A DNA stretch of 64,000 nucleotides from Bradyrhizobium sp. WBAH42 (lineage in GTDB: Bacteria > Pseudomonadota > Alphaproteobacteria > Rhizobiales > Xanthobacteraceae), in the NCBI RefSeq assembly GCF_024585265.1, contig NZ_CP036533.1, positions 7,821,001-7,885,000 on the forward strand, given 5' to 3'. The first letter of the stretch is position 1; each line of letters starts with the position of its first letter. Of this stretch, positions 26,440-34,935 are shown in pieces. The notes under the pieces were generated by a model that saw only the letters and a program-made list of their open reading frames with translations, was not told the DNA's origin and did not search any database. The translations under genes and the position numbers were made by a program.

Positions 26440-26990
26440 TCAGCGTTCGATGCCGGAATGAGACATGGCGTTGCGCAGGATGAGCGGCAGCAAGCCACCT
26501 GCACGAAGAATTGCGCATTCCAGATTGGTTTCGATCGCGGCCGTCGCGACAAACCGTCCGGTTTCCACGCCGTTCGGCAGGACACGCACGGCCAAGATTG
26601 CGCGCGGGGGGGGGGGATCGCCTCCGCCGGAGCCTCGATCTCGATGCTATCGTCCGGACGGAGGTCCAGGTCCTGCGGATGTCTATCCCGGCGGCATTGC
26701 GGGCGATGGCGCGACCTACGTCGCTGGCGAGCGCAAAGGCGACCACGAGCGGGGGCGATGCCAGAAACGCAAGTTCGATCTGGCCGTGCACGCGACCTGG
26801 AAAATTGCGATTTCGCGAGCTCGCGAGCCTGCATGGCCTTGGCCATGGCGGGCGCGAGCAGCCCGAATTGCCGATGCAGGCCATAGCCGACAATGCCGAA
26901 GCCGAGCGTTTCCAGATCGGCGAGCAGGCCGACGCGCTGCAGATAACGCTCTGCTGCGGCTGTTCCCGGTAGGCGAAACCGGCTCGAACC
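26440..26990 (-). pseudogene. Remnant of the aconitate hydratase (AcnA) C-terminal domain
   Basis: Across three minus-strand frames one can read RFRLPGTAAAERYLQRVGLL, LETLGFGIVGYG, IGNSG, then NRNFPGRVHGQIELAFLASP, VVAFALASDVGRAIARNAAG, and finally NLECAILRAGGLLPLILRNA and MSHSGIER before TGA at 26440-26442. This is the aconitase C-terminal domain with several frameshifts; the N-terminal two-thirds are absent. An 11-G run lies at about 26606-26616. The gene is certainly non-functional. It sits between the crotonase and IclR genes, probably a leftover of a catabolic aconitase-like gene. Confidence 0.75.
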
Positions 26991-27059
26991 TCCGCGATCG
27001 CTGACATTTCGCCGTATCGACGAATTCGTCATCGAGGGCCCTTCGGCGTTCAGACACAG

Positions 27060-27908
27060 TTAGGACTGACGGCGCACACGCGATTGCGGCTTCGTTGTCG
27101 CAACGTGTTCCTGATCTTGCACCGTAAGGTCTTTTGATTGGAATCCGAGTAGGCGCGAGATCTTGCGGCCAGCCTCAACAACGAGGTTGGCGAACTCTTC
27201 CTGATGATCATCTGTAACCCTTACATTGGGACCATATAGCCCAACTGCTCCTACGACCGCTCCCCGATGATCGAAAAAGGGAGCGGCGACGGCGACGGCT
27301 CCGAGGATGATTTCGCTTCGGCTTGTGGTAAAGCCCTTTCGTTTGGCAATCGCCAGGGCTTGCTCGAGACTTGCGCGATGTGCATCGCGCGGCATGCGGT
27401 TCAAAAACTCGGTCTGTCGGTCTTTCTCCATGAAGGCAAGCATCGCCTTGCCCGTTGCTCCTTGCGAGATGCTCAAGGAGTCGCCGACGCCTCGGCTGAT
27501 CGAGAGAACATGGCGGCTCTCGCACTCCAGAATGCAAATTCCGCGATCTTCCTGCAGTTTGAAGAGCGCCGCGGTCTCGCCGGTCACGTCGCGCAGGCCT
27601 TCCACGATCGGCCGGGCAAGCTGAACAGCATCAAGCGCCTTCAGCCAAACATGCGCGAGGCTCATCACGCCATGCGCCAGCCTGAAGCGCTGGGGATCTC
27701 CCTCGGCCTGAATTAATCCTTTTTGCGAGAGCGTATGGAGCAACCTGTAGAGCGTCGGCCGGCTAAGTCCGACACGCTTCTGGATGTCGATCACACTCAT
27801 CGTTGGATTCTCGGAGGTGAACGATTGAAGGATCGCAATAGCGCGATCGACGGCCCTGACGCTCGTTGCGCCAACATCGTCGAGGTCGGATTCGCGTGAT
27901 TTCGCCAT
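27060..27908 (-). CDS. IclR-family transcriptional regulator
   Basis: The 282-residue protein begins MAKSRESDLDDVGATSVRAV. The N-terminal winged helix (RAIAILQSFTSENPTMSVID, RVGLSRPTLYRLLHTLSQKG) is followed by the IclR effector domain (GETAALFKLQEDRGICILEC, SISQGATGKAMLAFM, and AVAAPFFDHRGAVVGAVGLY). IclR proteins of this type regulate aromatic catabolism. It diverges from the ThDP-enzyme gene, and three 17-bp palindromes (28024, 30369, 34906) mark the promoters it likely controls. The start at 27908 omits a 32-residue unlikely extension. Confidence 0.93.
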   Translation of the reverse strand: MAKSRESDLDDVGATSVRAVDRAIAILQSFTSENPTMSVIDIQKRVGLSRPTLYRLLHTLSQKGLIQAEGDPQRFRLAHGVMSLAHVWLKALDAVQLARPIVEGLRDVTGETAALFKLQEDRGICILECESRHVLSISRGVGDSLSISQGATGKAMLAFMEKDRQTEFLNRMPRDAHRASLEQALAIAKRKGFTTSRSEIILGAVAVAAPFFDHRGAVVGAVGLYGPNVRVTDDHQEEFANLVVEAGRKISRLLGFQSKDLTVQDQEHVATTKPQSRVRRQS

Positions 27909-28023
27909 AGCACCGAACTGATGTGACTCGTGAATTTGGCTTCGACAGTACTGGACCCAAATCAGCGGGGACAGACTGAAAACTTGCTGGTCTGTGGCTC
28001 GCAAACGCAGGCACGGCCGGGAA

Positions 28024-28040
28024 TGTCTATCTGATGGACA
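28024..28040 (+). promoter_or_regulatory. Putative IclR operator 1 (TGTCTATCTGATGGACA)
   Basis: This 17-bp site matches 30369-30385 and 34906-34922, with consensus TGTCYAYCTRAYGGACA. It precedes a TATTAT hexamer (28043-28048) that could be the -10 of the ThDP-enzyme gene, so binding would fall in the -35/-10 spacer. Confidence 0.7.
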
Positions 28041-28095
28041 CTATTATCATGATTTGATAGTCATGCGAAGTGACCAATTTTGGAGTGGAGGGGTC

Positions 28096-29769
28096 ATGCT
28101 GACCGGTGGCGACGCCTTGGCGCAACAGCTCGTGCTCGAAGGAGTTACTGATGTCTTTGGTGTGCCTGGCGTTCAACTTGACTGGGCCGTCGACGGCCTG
28201 CGCAAGGTACGAGAGCGCATCCGATACGTAGTCGCGCGCCACGAGCAGGCGAGTTCGTATATGGCGGATGGCTATGCTCGGAGTACCGGAGGCGTCGGAG
28301 TCTGTATGGTCGTCCCAGGGCCGGGGCTGCTGAACGCAATGGCCGGGCTTTCGACCGCCTATGCATGCAACTCCAGGGTCCTCTGTATCAGCGGTGACAT
28401 CTACTCGCCTGCGTTTGGCAAGGGGCTCGGCCTGCTGCATGAAATCCGAAACCAATCGGAGATTCTTGGGTCGGTCACTAAGTGGAATGGGAGGGCAGGC
28501 AGAGCGGAAGATATCCCCGCGCTGGTCCATCGGGCCTTTCAAGAGCTGAACTCCGGGCGACCGCAGCCGGTGGGCATCGAGATTCCGCATGATATGCTAA
28601 GCGCAACTGCCGACATGAGCCTCGTTCCACCGGCCGTCGGCCCCGGTCCGACAACTCCGGATCCTCGCGCTATCGAGCGTGCTGCCGACATGCTCGCGAA
28701 GGCGCGGCTGCCGATCGCCTATGTTGGAGGCGGCGTGATGGCGGGCGCGGCATCCGAGGCCTTGAAGTCTTTTGCAGAAAGACTCCAGATTCCCGTGGTC
28801 ATGGGCGAAAACGCCCGAGGTTCGATCTCGGATCGTCATCCACTCGCACTCAACAGCCTCGAGGGGCGCGCACTGTTCCCGCACGCCGATCTTGTAATGG
28901 TGATCGGAAGTCGCTTTGTGGATACTGCGATGGGCCGACCTGCCTGGCCGTCGGATGCGACCACTCAGTATATCTACCTCAACATAGATCCCTCTGCCTG
29001 GGAGCCACCGCGTCGGGCCGATGTTGCGATCGAAGCTGACTGCAAGGCTGGACTCGCAGCGCTCGAGCGCGCTTGCGCTCGACGTGCGCCGCTGCGAATC
29101 GATCTCGGCAAGGTCCGCGCCTGGGCGGAGGAGCAGATGCGCGATATCGAGCCGCAGGGAGCCTGGGTGAGAGCCCTTCGTGCTGCCATTCCCGACAATG
29201 GCGTTCTCGTGAACGAGCTCACGCAAGTCGGATATTTCGCCCGGATCGCCTATCCAGTCTATCTGCCGAACACCTTCATTACTCCGGGCTATCAGGGAAC
29301 GCTCGGCTTTGGTTTCCCCACGGCGCTCGGCGCCGCAGCCGCCGACCCGGGTCGCATGGTCGTCAGCATCAACGGCGATGGCGGCTTTGGATGGGGGATG
29401 CAGGAGCTTGCCACCGCCCGGAAATATGATCTCAACGCCGCGATCGTGGTGTTCAACGACGGTCATTTTGGCAACGTCAGAAAGATGCAGCAGGACCAGT
29501 TCGGAAAGGAGTTTGGAGTTGATCTTCTCAATCCGAAATTTGATCGCCTAGCGGACGCGTTCGGCATTCCGTATGAGAGAATCGACGAGCCCGGTGGACT
29601 CGAAAAATCTCTGCGCGCTCGCTCAGAAACGTATGGGCCAATCCTGATCGAGGCCCGTGTCGGACAAATGCCGAGCCCGTGGCACCTGCTGAGGCTGATG
29701 CCTCCGCCCTTCGCATCGGACAAGAAGGTTGCGCCGAATCCGCTGGGACCGGCGCCTGTTGGCAGGTGA
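28096..29769 (+). CDS. Thiamine diphosphate-dependent enzyme (acetolactate synthase/benzoylformate decarboxylase superfamily)
   Basis: The 557-residue protein starts MLTGGDALAQQLVLEGVTDV after GGAGGGG. It has the N-terminal Pyr domain with the catalytic Glu in VARHEQASSYMADGYARSTG, a central domain, and a C-terminal PP domain with the ThDP motif INGDGGFGWGMQELATARKY...N. The family includes acetolactate synthase, benzoylformate decarboxylase and oxalyl-CoA decarboxylase. The absence of a small regulatory subunit gene argues against a biosynthetic acetolactate synthase. In the setting of a 2-hydroxyacid dehydrogenase and ring dioxygenase under one IclR operator set, decarboxylation of an aromatic 2-oxoacid is plausible but unproven. 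Confidence 0.88.
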   Translation: MLTGGDALAQQLVLEGVTDVFGVPGVQLDWAVDGLRKVRERIRYVVARHEQASSYMADGYARSTGGVGVCMVVPGPGLLNAMAGLSTAYACNSRVLCISGDIYSPAFGKGLGLLHEIRNQSEILGSVTKWNGRAGRAEDIPALVHRAFQELNSGRPQPVGIEIPHDMLSATADMSLVPPAVGPGPTTPDPRAIERAADMLAKARLPIAYVGGGVMAGAASEALKSFAERLQIPVVMGENARGSISDRHPLALNSLEGRALFPHADLVMVIGSRFVDTAMGRPAWPSDATTQYIYLNIDPSAWEPPRRADVAIEADCKAGLAALERACARRAPLRIDLGKVRAWAEEQMRDIEPQGAWVRALRAAIPDNGVLVNELTQVGYFARIAYPVYLPNTFITPGYQGTLGFGFPTALGAAAADPGRMVVSINGDGGFGWGMQELATARKYDLNAAIVVFNDGHFGNVRKMQQDQFGKEFGVDLLNPKFDRLADAFGIPYERIDEPGGLEKSLRARSETYGPILIEARVGQMPSPWHLLRLMPPPFASDKKVAPNPLGPAPVGR

Positions 29770-29794
29770 GAGCGCCTAGACGGAGCAGCGAAGA

Positions 29795-30220
29795 CTACTT
29801 CTTCCAGGGTGTCTGCCCCTCGGCAGCCGCTTTGGCAAAGACCTCCTGCTCGTAATCGATGAAGGATCGCACCATGGCGCGGTAAGTGGTCTCGGCAATC
29901 TTAGGCGACAGGCCGTTTTCCTCGGCAAGAGACATTGCCTTTCTTACAACGGCTTCCGCACGTTCTGGCGCTTCCACCTGCGCCGGATTGGCTTTGAAGC
30001 GTGACGCCTCGTGGACGTAGCGCCCTCGCTCCGCCATCAGTCGCACAAGCTCACGATCGATACGGTCGATGTTCTGCCGCACCTCGGCAAGCGTCGAACA
30101 GCAAGTGCCATTGTCCACGGTCGGGCTACCCCAGAGCGCTGGGGTATTTGTGGTGGGCTCTTCCGCGCGCGCGGCGGCTGCTGCGGCAACAAGTAGCAAC
30201 ACAAAAACTATTCGTCCCAT
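29795..30220 (-). CDS. Exported chorismate mutase-like protein (AroQ fold)
   Basis: The 141-residue product has a signal peptide MGRIVFVLLLVAAAAAARAE and a mature AroQ-type helical domain: EVRQNIDRIDRELVRLMAER (the conserved D-x-x-D/R-L segment), YVHEASRFKANPAQVEAPER and a third helix with AETTYRAMVRSFIDYEQ. Basic residues in the first and second helices fit the chorismate-binding pattern. Secreted chorismate mutases act in the periplasm on chorismate or related molecules; some members are pseudo-enzymes. It is transcribed divergently from the ABC importer and shares the intergenic IclR-type operator and FixK-type box. The role in this cluster is unexplained. Confidence 0.85.
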   Translation of the reverse strand: MGRIVFVLLLVAAAAAARAEEPTTNTPALWGSPTVDNGTCCSTLAEVRQNIDRIDRELVRLMAERGRYVHEASRFKANPAQVEAPERAEAVVRKAMSLAEENGLSPKIAETTYRAMVRSFIDYEQEVFAKAAAEGQTPWKK

Positions 30221-30341
30221 GTTTCTCCTCCCCTAGGCGCTCGCGGCCGCACCAAGGGGGTGGGCGAGCGAGTGCGATAACGGTCATTTCGAGTTGGTCG
30301 CTTCACGTGCAACTGCGAACCATTGACACGTCGGCCGCTAT

Positions 30342-30355
30342 TTGACATAGATCAA
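30342..30355. promoter_or_regulatory. FixK/FNR-type box (TTGACATAGATCAA)
   Basis: TTGA-N6-TCAA is an exact FixK2-type half-site pair (TTGA at 30342, TCAA at 30352-30355), centred in the divergent region between the chorismate mutase and ABC-importer genes. It lies 14 bases before IclR operator 2, an arrangement compatible with oxygen-linked activation. Confidence 0.45.
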
Positions 30356-30368
30356 AAAATAATACACG

Positions 30369-30385
30369 TGTCCACCTAATGGACA
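30369..30385 (+). promoter_or_regulatory. Putative IclR operator 2 (TGTCCACCTAATGGACA)
   Basis: The 17-bp palindrome has TGTCC and GGACA arms seven bases apart. It is 29 bases upstream of the ATG at 30415 and overlaps an alternative in-frame start at 30379, which argues for translation beginning at 30415. It is the same motif as at 28024 and 34906. Confidence 0.7.
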
Positions 30386-30414
30386 TCACCATAACCCGTC
30401 CTGGGAGGGTGCAA

Positions 30415-31473
30415 ATGCTTCGACGCGTTCTTCGGACTGCGTTTCCGCTCACGGCGTTCGTCGCGGTCGTTTCGATCGCAAGTTCGGGCGCCGCTTCTGC
30501 GCAGCAGCCGGCACTGGCGAAGGTTGGGGTTCTCGGTTCGACCGGCGACGTGGCGCTCCACCTGGCTGAAAGAGAGGGTTATTTCCAGGCTGAAGGACTG
30601 AAAGTCGAAATGGTCCCGTTCAAGTCGGGCGCGCAAATGGTGGCGCCGCTGGGAACTGGACAGCTCGATGTCGCGGCGGGAGTTGTCGCGGCCGGACTGA
30701 ACAACCTGTCTGTTCGCGGCGTCGACCTCAAGATCGTATCCGATCGTGCATCGATGCCGCCCGGCCACGGCTACATGCAGTTTCTGGTTCGCAAGGACCT
30801 CATCGAAAATGGCAGGTACAAGAGCTACGCCGATCTCAAGGGAATGAAAATCGGTACGCAGTCCAAAGGCGGAGCTGCGGAATCAACACTCAACGAACTC
30901 CTGAAGCTCGGAGGCCTTAAGTTCGACGATGTGGATGTGACCTATCTGGGGCACTCCGAACTTGCGGTCGCGCTGGGAAACAAGGCCATTGATGCAGCCT
31001 TCGTGACGGAGCCGCATGCGACCTTTGCTCTTAGCCAGGGATCTGTCATTCGCGTTGCGACCGGAGACCAGATCTACCCCAATGATGTGCTCGGAGTGAT
31101 GATCTATTCGGGCTCGTTCATGAAGGACCGCGCCGGGCCTGCGGTGGGCTTCATGAAGGCGTTTCTCAGAGGGTGCCGTCTTTTCAATTCTGCCTATGTG
31201 AATGGCAAGATGGTCGCAGGCGCTGCCGCGGAGAAAGTTAAGGCGGCCTACAAGAGCTACACGGAACTGAAGGAGGATCGTCTCATTGAGGCGATGACCC
31301 CCCATGGTTGCGACCCGGACGGAAAACTCAACGTTCCCGGAATGAAGAAGGATTACGAGTTCTTCAAGCAGAGGGGCTTGATCAAAGGAGACGCCGACAT
31401 CGAGCAGCTTATCGACCTGTCTTTCGCCGAGCGCGCTGCCAAGGCGCTTGCATCGGCGGGTGGCACCAACTGA
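30415..31473 (+). CDS. ABC transporter substrate-binding protein, NitT/TauT (SsuA/ThiY-like) family
   Basis: The 352-residue protein has a signal peptide MLRRVLRTAFPLTAFVAVVS...ASAQQ and a type II binding fold typical of the nitrate/sulfonate/taurine family (VALHLAEREGYFQAEGLKVE, FKSGAQMVAPLGTGQLDVAA). The start at 30415 follows GGGAGGG. The next two genes encode the ATPase and permease of the same transporter. Members of this family import sulfonates, phthalates and other aromatic acids. The cluster contains a ring-hydroxylating dioxygenase, so an aromatic carboxylate or sulfonate is the likely cargo (inference). Confidence 0.92.
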   Translation: MLRRVLRTAFPLTAFVAVVSIASSGAASAQQPALAKVGVLGSTGDVALHLAEREGYFQAEGLKVEMVPFKSGAQMVAPLGTGQLDVAAGVVAAGLNNLSVRGVDLKIVSDRASMPPGHGYMQFLVRKDLIENGRYKSYADLKGMKIGTQSKGGAAESTLNELLKLGGLKFDDVDVTYLGHSELAVALGNKAIDAAFVTEPHATFALSQGSVIRVATGDQIYPNDVLGVMIYSGSFMKDRAGPAVGFMKAFLRGCRLFNSAYVNGKMVAGAAAEKVKAAYKSYTELKEDRLIEAMTPHGCDPDGKLNVPGMKKDYEFFKQRGLIKGDADIEQLIDLSFAERAAKALASAGGTN

Positions 31474-31491
31474 CGGTGCCGAGCAAATCAA

Positions 31492-32382
31492 ATGATCGTA
31501 TCGGCGAAAAGAATGTCGCGCGGATCCGCTGAATCTCCCGTTTTGTTCGAACCCGCAGCGCTCCCGATTGCGGACCAATGCAAGATCCGCTTTCGCAATC
31601 TGCGCAAAGACTTCACGGCCGGGAATCGGGTTTTCACCGCTATTGACGAAATCAATCTCGACATCGCGAATGGCACGTTCTTCGTGATTGTCGGACCAAG
31701 TGGTTGCGGAAAGACGACGCTGCTGCGAATGCTGGCAGGCTTGGAACGGCCGAGCGCCGGAACCATCGAATGCGCCCGCAGCGGCTCCGGTCGTCCGCGA
31801 ATGTCGATGGTGTTTCAGGGAGACGCAATTTTTCCCTGGATGAATGTGTGGGACAACGCGGCGTATGCGCTCAAGCTCCGAAACGTATCGCCCGGAGAGG
31901 TAGCGGATGTCGTCGGGCATTTCCTGGACCGTACCGGTTTGACCAAGTTCGCGAAGGCATATCCCCACCAGCTATCGGGAGGCATGCGCCAGCGTGTGTC
32001 GATCGCGAGGGCCTTCGCCAATGATCCGGAAATCCTCTTGATGGACGAGCCGTTTTCAGCGCTGGACGAGCAGAACAAAACCCTCCTTCAGGAGGAGCTG
32101 CTGAAAATCTGGGATGAGACGAAAAAGACAGTTCTATTTATAACCCACAGCGTCGACGAGGCAGTCACGCTTGGCGACAAGATCATGATCATGACTGCTC
32201 ACCCTGGGCGCATCAAGGAACTCGTCGACGTGCCGTTCGACCGGCCGCGAAAAGTCATAGACCTCAGAGCACAGCCGGCATACGGCGAGTTGGTCTTCCG
32301 CATCTGGGGATATCTTCGGGACGAGGTTCAGCAGGCAAGATTGCAGAGCGAGGGGCGGCTCGAGGGGAGATACGGAGCATGA
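31492..32382 (+). CDS. ABC transporter ATP-binding protein, NitT/TauT family
   Basis: The 296-residue ATPase has Walker A VGPSGCGKTTLLRML, the Q-loop MVFQGDAIFPWMNVW, signature HQLSGGMRQRVSIARAF and Walker B EILLMDEPFSALDEQ, then the His switch LFITHSVDEAVTL. It follows the binding-protein gene by 18 bases and its stop overlaps the permease start in an ATGA. An internal ATG at 31513 is an alternative start, since the first ATG has a poor ribosome site. Confidence 0.95.
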   Translation: MIVSAKRMSRGSAESPVLFEPAALPIADQCKIRFRNLRKDFTAGNRVFTAIDEINLDIANGTFFVIVGPSGCGKTTLLRMLAGLERPSAGTIECARSGSGRPRMSMVFQGDAIFPWMNVWDNAAYALKLRNVSPGEVADVVGHFLDRTGLTKFAKAYPHQLSGGMRQRVSIARAFANDPEILLMDEPFSALDEQNKTLLQEELLKIWDETKKTVLFITHSVDEAVTLGDKIMIMTAHPGRIKELVDVPFDRPRKVIDLRAQPAYGELVFRIWGYLRDEVQQARLQSEGRLEGRYGA

Positions 32383-33222
32383 GCAGCATGAGTGCTCAGG
32401 TAAGTTCATCGAAATTTGTCACGGTCGCCTCTGCATCTGCAAAGAGGCGCCTTTCGCTGAGCTTCGGGTCTGCGCTGACCGAACGGATCATGACGCTGGT
32501 GTCGCCGGTGGCGTTGCTGTTGGTTTGGGAGCTCGCGGGACGGGCTGGTCTCCTCGATCAACGGTATTTTCCGACGCCCAGCACCATTTTTGCAGCTCTG
32601 CACGCGCTGGCTGCTTCAGGCGAGCTCTGGTCGAATACCAAGGCAAGCCTGGCCCGTCTGGCGCTCGGATTTCTGGTCGGTGGAATTCCGGCGCTGGCCA
32701 TTGGAATTCTCATGGGGCTGTCGCGTCCAATGAGGTTGATTGTAGATCCGCTGATCGCCGCGACCTATCCCGTTCCGAAGAGCGCGATCCTGCCTTTGCT
32801 GTTGCTGATATTCGGTCTCGGAGAAGGATCGAAGATCGCCATGGTCGCCATCGGTGTGTTCTATCCGGTGGCTATCCAACACGACTGCGGGTGTTCTTAC
32901 CATCAACAAAGTCTACTTCGAAGTCGGTACACATTTTGGAGCGACGAGGTGGCAAGTGTTCCGGACAATCGCTCTTCCCGGGGCGCTACCGCTCATTATG
33001 ACCGGGATCAAGCTGGGTGCGGGGCTTGGACTCGTATTGATCGCGTTGGCCGAGATGGTCGGAGCGAAGCAGGGGCTCGGCTACATGATCTGGAACTCCT
33101 GGGAGCTGCTTGCGGTCGATACGATGTATGCAGGTGTCCTTACAATCGCGGTCATCGGGTTCGTCCTGACGCTGTTCTTCAACGAGATCGAGCGGCTTCT
33201 AGTGCCCTGGAATAGAGCCTAG
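32379..33222 (+). pseudogene. ABC transporter permease, NitT/TauT family, interrupted by one frameshift
   Basis: The first frame begins MSSMSAQVSSSKF and carries transmembrane helices (LVSPVALLLVWELAGRAGLL, ALGFLVGGIPALAIGILMGL) up to VAIGVFYPVA. An extra C near 32877 then shifts the frame. The second frame continues NTTAGVLTINKVYFEVGTHF and GATRWQVFRTIALPGALPLI (the EAA loop contacting the ATPase) to a stop at 33222. Joined, the product is about 280 residues, normal for the family. The ATPase and binding protein are intact, so either the importer is newly inactivated or the base is a sequence error. Confidence 0.85.
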
Positions 33223-33362
33223 ACATTTCGGAGCCCCAAGGCCGCAAGACCAATCTGAAAGCGGCGCACTTGGTTTGGGCGGCACGGTCTGTCGGGGTGC
33301 CTCGCAGGCGATGAGCGAGGTCGGCCCCTCTGGCCGGTTTCTGGGGTGCTTGAGGAGGATCA

Positions 33363-34760
33363 ATGACAGCCGAGTTGCGAGCCGCATTCGATCGCCCGGG
33401 CTTTCTCGTCACCGACGCAGACGTCCTCGCGTCGGTAACTTCCGATTATCGCGGTTGGTTCAGGGGGCCTGCGGCGGGGCTATTGCGCCCGAACACGGTG
33501 GACGAGGTTCGATCCGCGGTTCGCGTTTGCGCGGAGAACGGCTTCAAGATTGTGCCTCAAGGGGGCAATACAAGCATGTGCGGAGGTGCGGTTCCATCGG
33601 ATGATGGCAATCGCTGGATCGTACTAAGTCTCGCGAACCTCAATCGTGTCCGTTCGATCGATCGGACATCGTGGTCCGTCGTCGCGGAGGCCGGCTGCAC
33701 GATCAGTCAGATCCAAGGTGCGGCACGAGAAGCGGGCCGGCATTTTGGCCTGGACTTCGGAGCGCGCGACAGTGCGCTCCTGGGAGGCGCCATCGCCACG
33801 AATGCAGGCGGAATGAACGTGGTGCGATACGGCAATTGCCGTGAACTGGTGCTCGGATTAGAGGTCGTTCTCGCCGATGGCGAGCTGTGGTCCGGATTGA
33901 AAAGTTTACGCAAGGACAACACTGGGATCGACCTGAACCATCTCTTTATTGGTTCGGAAGGAACGCTCGGCATCATCACTGCAGCGGCGCTTAAACTTGC
34001 CCCGCCCGAAGCGTGGGGGCAATCCGCGTTGGTTGCAGTGCCCTCTATTGAGGCCGCGAGCGAGTTTGCAGAACGGGCGCTGATCTTGGCGGGAGGGGGG
34101 CTGTCGGCACTGGAATTGATGCCCTTTATCGGGGTCAAGGGTGCTTGCGAGAGGATAGTCAAATGTCAGCCGCCTCTTCCCCTTTGTGGCGATTGGTACG
34201 TGTTGGTGCGCTTTGCAGGTAATGCGGAAAGCGATGTGCTGGAGGGGCATATTGAGGAGGCGCTACAGCAAGGGTTGTGCAATGACGCCGTTGTTGCACA
34301 GTCGGTAGCGCAGGAGGTTCAGTTGTGGGCGATCCGTGACGCATTTTCTCCATTTCACCGCCATCTGGGTCAGTCGATCCGGTTCGACTACTCGGTCCCC
34401 ATCGGCCAGATTCCCGCGCTCTATGACCGTTTGTGCGAAGCAATCCGCAAGCTGGAGCCGGACTTCGTGCCCTTCGCCTTCGGTCATCTCGGCGATGGCA
34501 ATCTTCACTTCAGCGCATGCCAACCTCCGCACGGAGATCCGAACGCATTCATTGCCAAGAAGCAGCGCATTGAAGATGTTGCAAACGAAGTTGTCTGGAA
34601 GCTCGGCGGCAGCATCAGTGCGGAACACGGTATTGGGCAGCTTCATCGTCGAGAACTGGCTGAGCAACGGTCGGAGCTGGACATCGAGCTGATGCGGCGT
34701 GTTAAGCACGCGCTCGATCCGCGCGACGTTCTCAACCCTGGCAAGTCGTTTGCGCGCTGA
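33363..34760 (+). CDS. FAD-linked 2-hydroxyacid dehydrogenase (GlcD/D-lactate dehydrogenase-like)
   Basis: The 465-residue flavoprotein starts MTAELRAAFDRPGFLVTDAD after a GAGGAGG ribosome site. FAD-binding PCMH segments include LRPNTVDEVRSAVRVCAENG, VPQGGNTSMCGGAVPSD and SALLGGAIATNAGGMNVVRY. The C-terminal half carries VPFAFGHLGDGNLHFSA and GSISAEHGIGQLHRREL, which hold the metal-binding histidines of this family. It should oxidise a D-2-hydroxyacid to the 2-oxoacid and pass electrons to a quinone or flavoprotein. Coupled with the ThDP enzyme it could convert an aromatic hydroxyacid to an aldehyde (inference). Confidence 0.92.
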   Translation: MTAELRAAFDRPGFLVTDADVLASVTSDYRGWFRGPAAGLLRPNTVDEVRSAVRVCAENGFKIVPQGGNTSMCGGAVPSDDGNRWIVLSLANLNRVRSIDRTSWSVVAEAGCTISQIQGAAREAGRHFGLDFGARDSALLGGAIATNAGGMNVVRYGNCRELVLGLEVVLADGELWSGLKSLRKDNTGIDLNHLFIGSEGTLGIITAAALKLAPPEAWGQSALVAVPSIEAASEFAERALILAGGGLSALELMPFIGVKGACERIVKCQPPLPLCGDWYVLVRFAGNAESDVLEGHIEEALQQGLCNDAVVAQSVAQEVQLWAIRDAFSPFHRHLGQSIRFDYSVPIGQIPALYDRLCEAIRKLEPDFVPFAFGHLGDGNLHFSACQPPHGDPNAFIAKKQRIEDVANEVVWKLGGSISAEHGIGQLHRRELAEQRSELDIELMRRVKHALDPRDVLNPGKSFAR

Positions 34761-34859
34761 GCTTGGCGCTCGCTCGCGCCTATTCTGTCGATTGCCGACG
34801 ACAACCGCCTCGATGGCGTAGCCAGCCGAATTTCCTGATCGACTCCAGGGTACCTGGTC

Positions 34860-34922
34860 TTGACAGTCTCTGTCAAAAAGCTGATTCTCATGAAAATGAA
34901 AATAATGTCCATCTGACGGACA
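34860..34922 (+). promoter_or_regulatory. Promoter and IclR operator 3 for the dioxygenase operon
   Basis: TTGACA (34860-34865) and GATTCT (34883-34888) are spaced by 17 bases. TGACAG-TCT-CTGTCA (34861-34875) is a small palindrome on the -35. TGTCCATCTGACGGACA (34906-34922) is the third copy of the IclR-type operator, ending 13 bases before the ferredoxin start, so a bound repressor would block elongation. Confidence 0.6.
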
Positions 34923-34935
34923 TCTGGTGCTGTAC

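Noticed and set aside
26458..27004. Several overlapping frames across 26.4-27 kb as real genes
   Set aside because: They are frames over an aconitase remnant; the minus-strand protein similarity accounts for the region.
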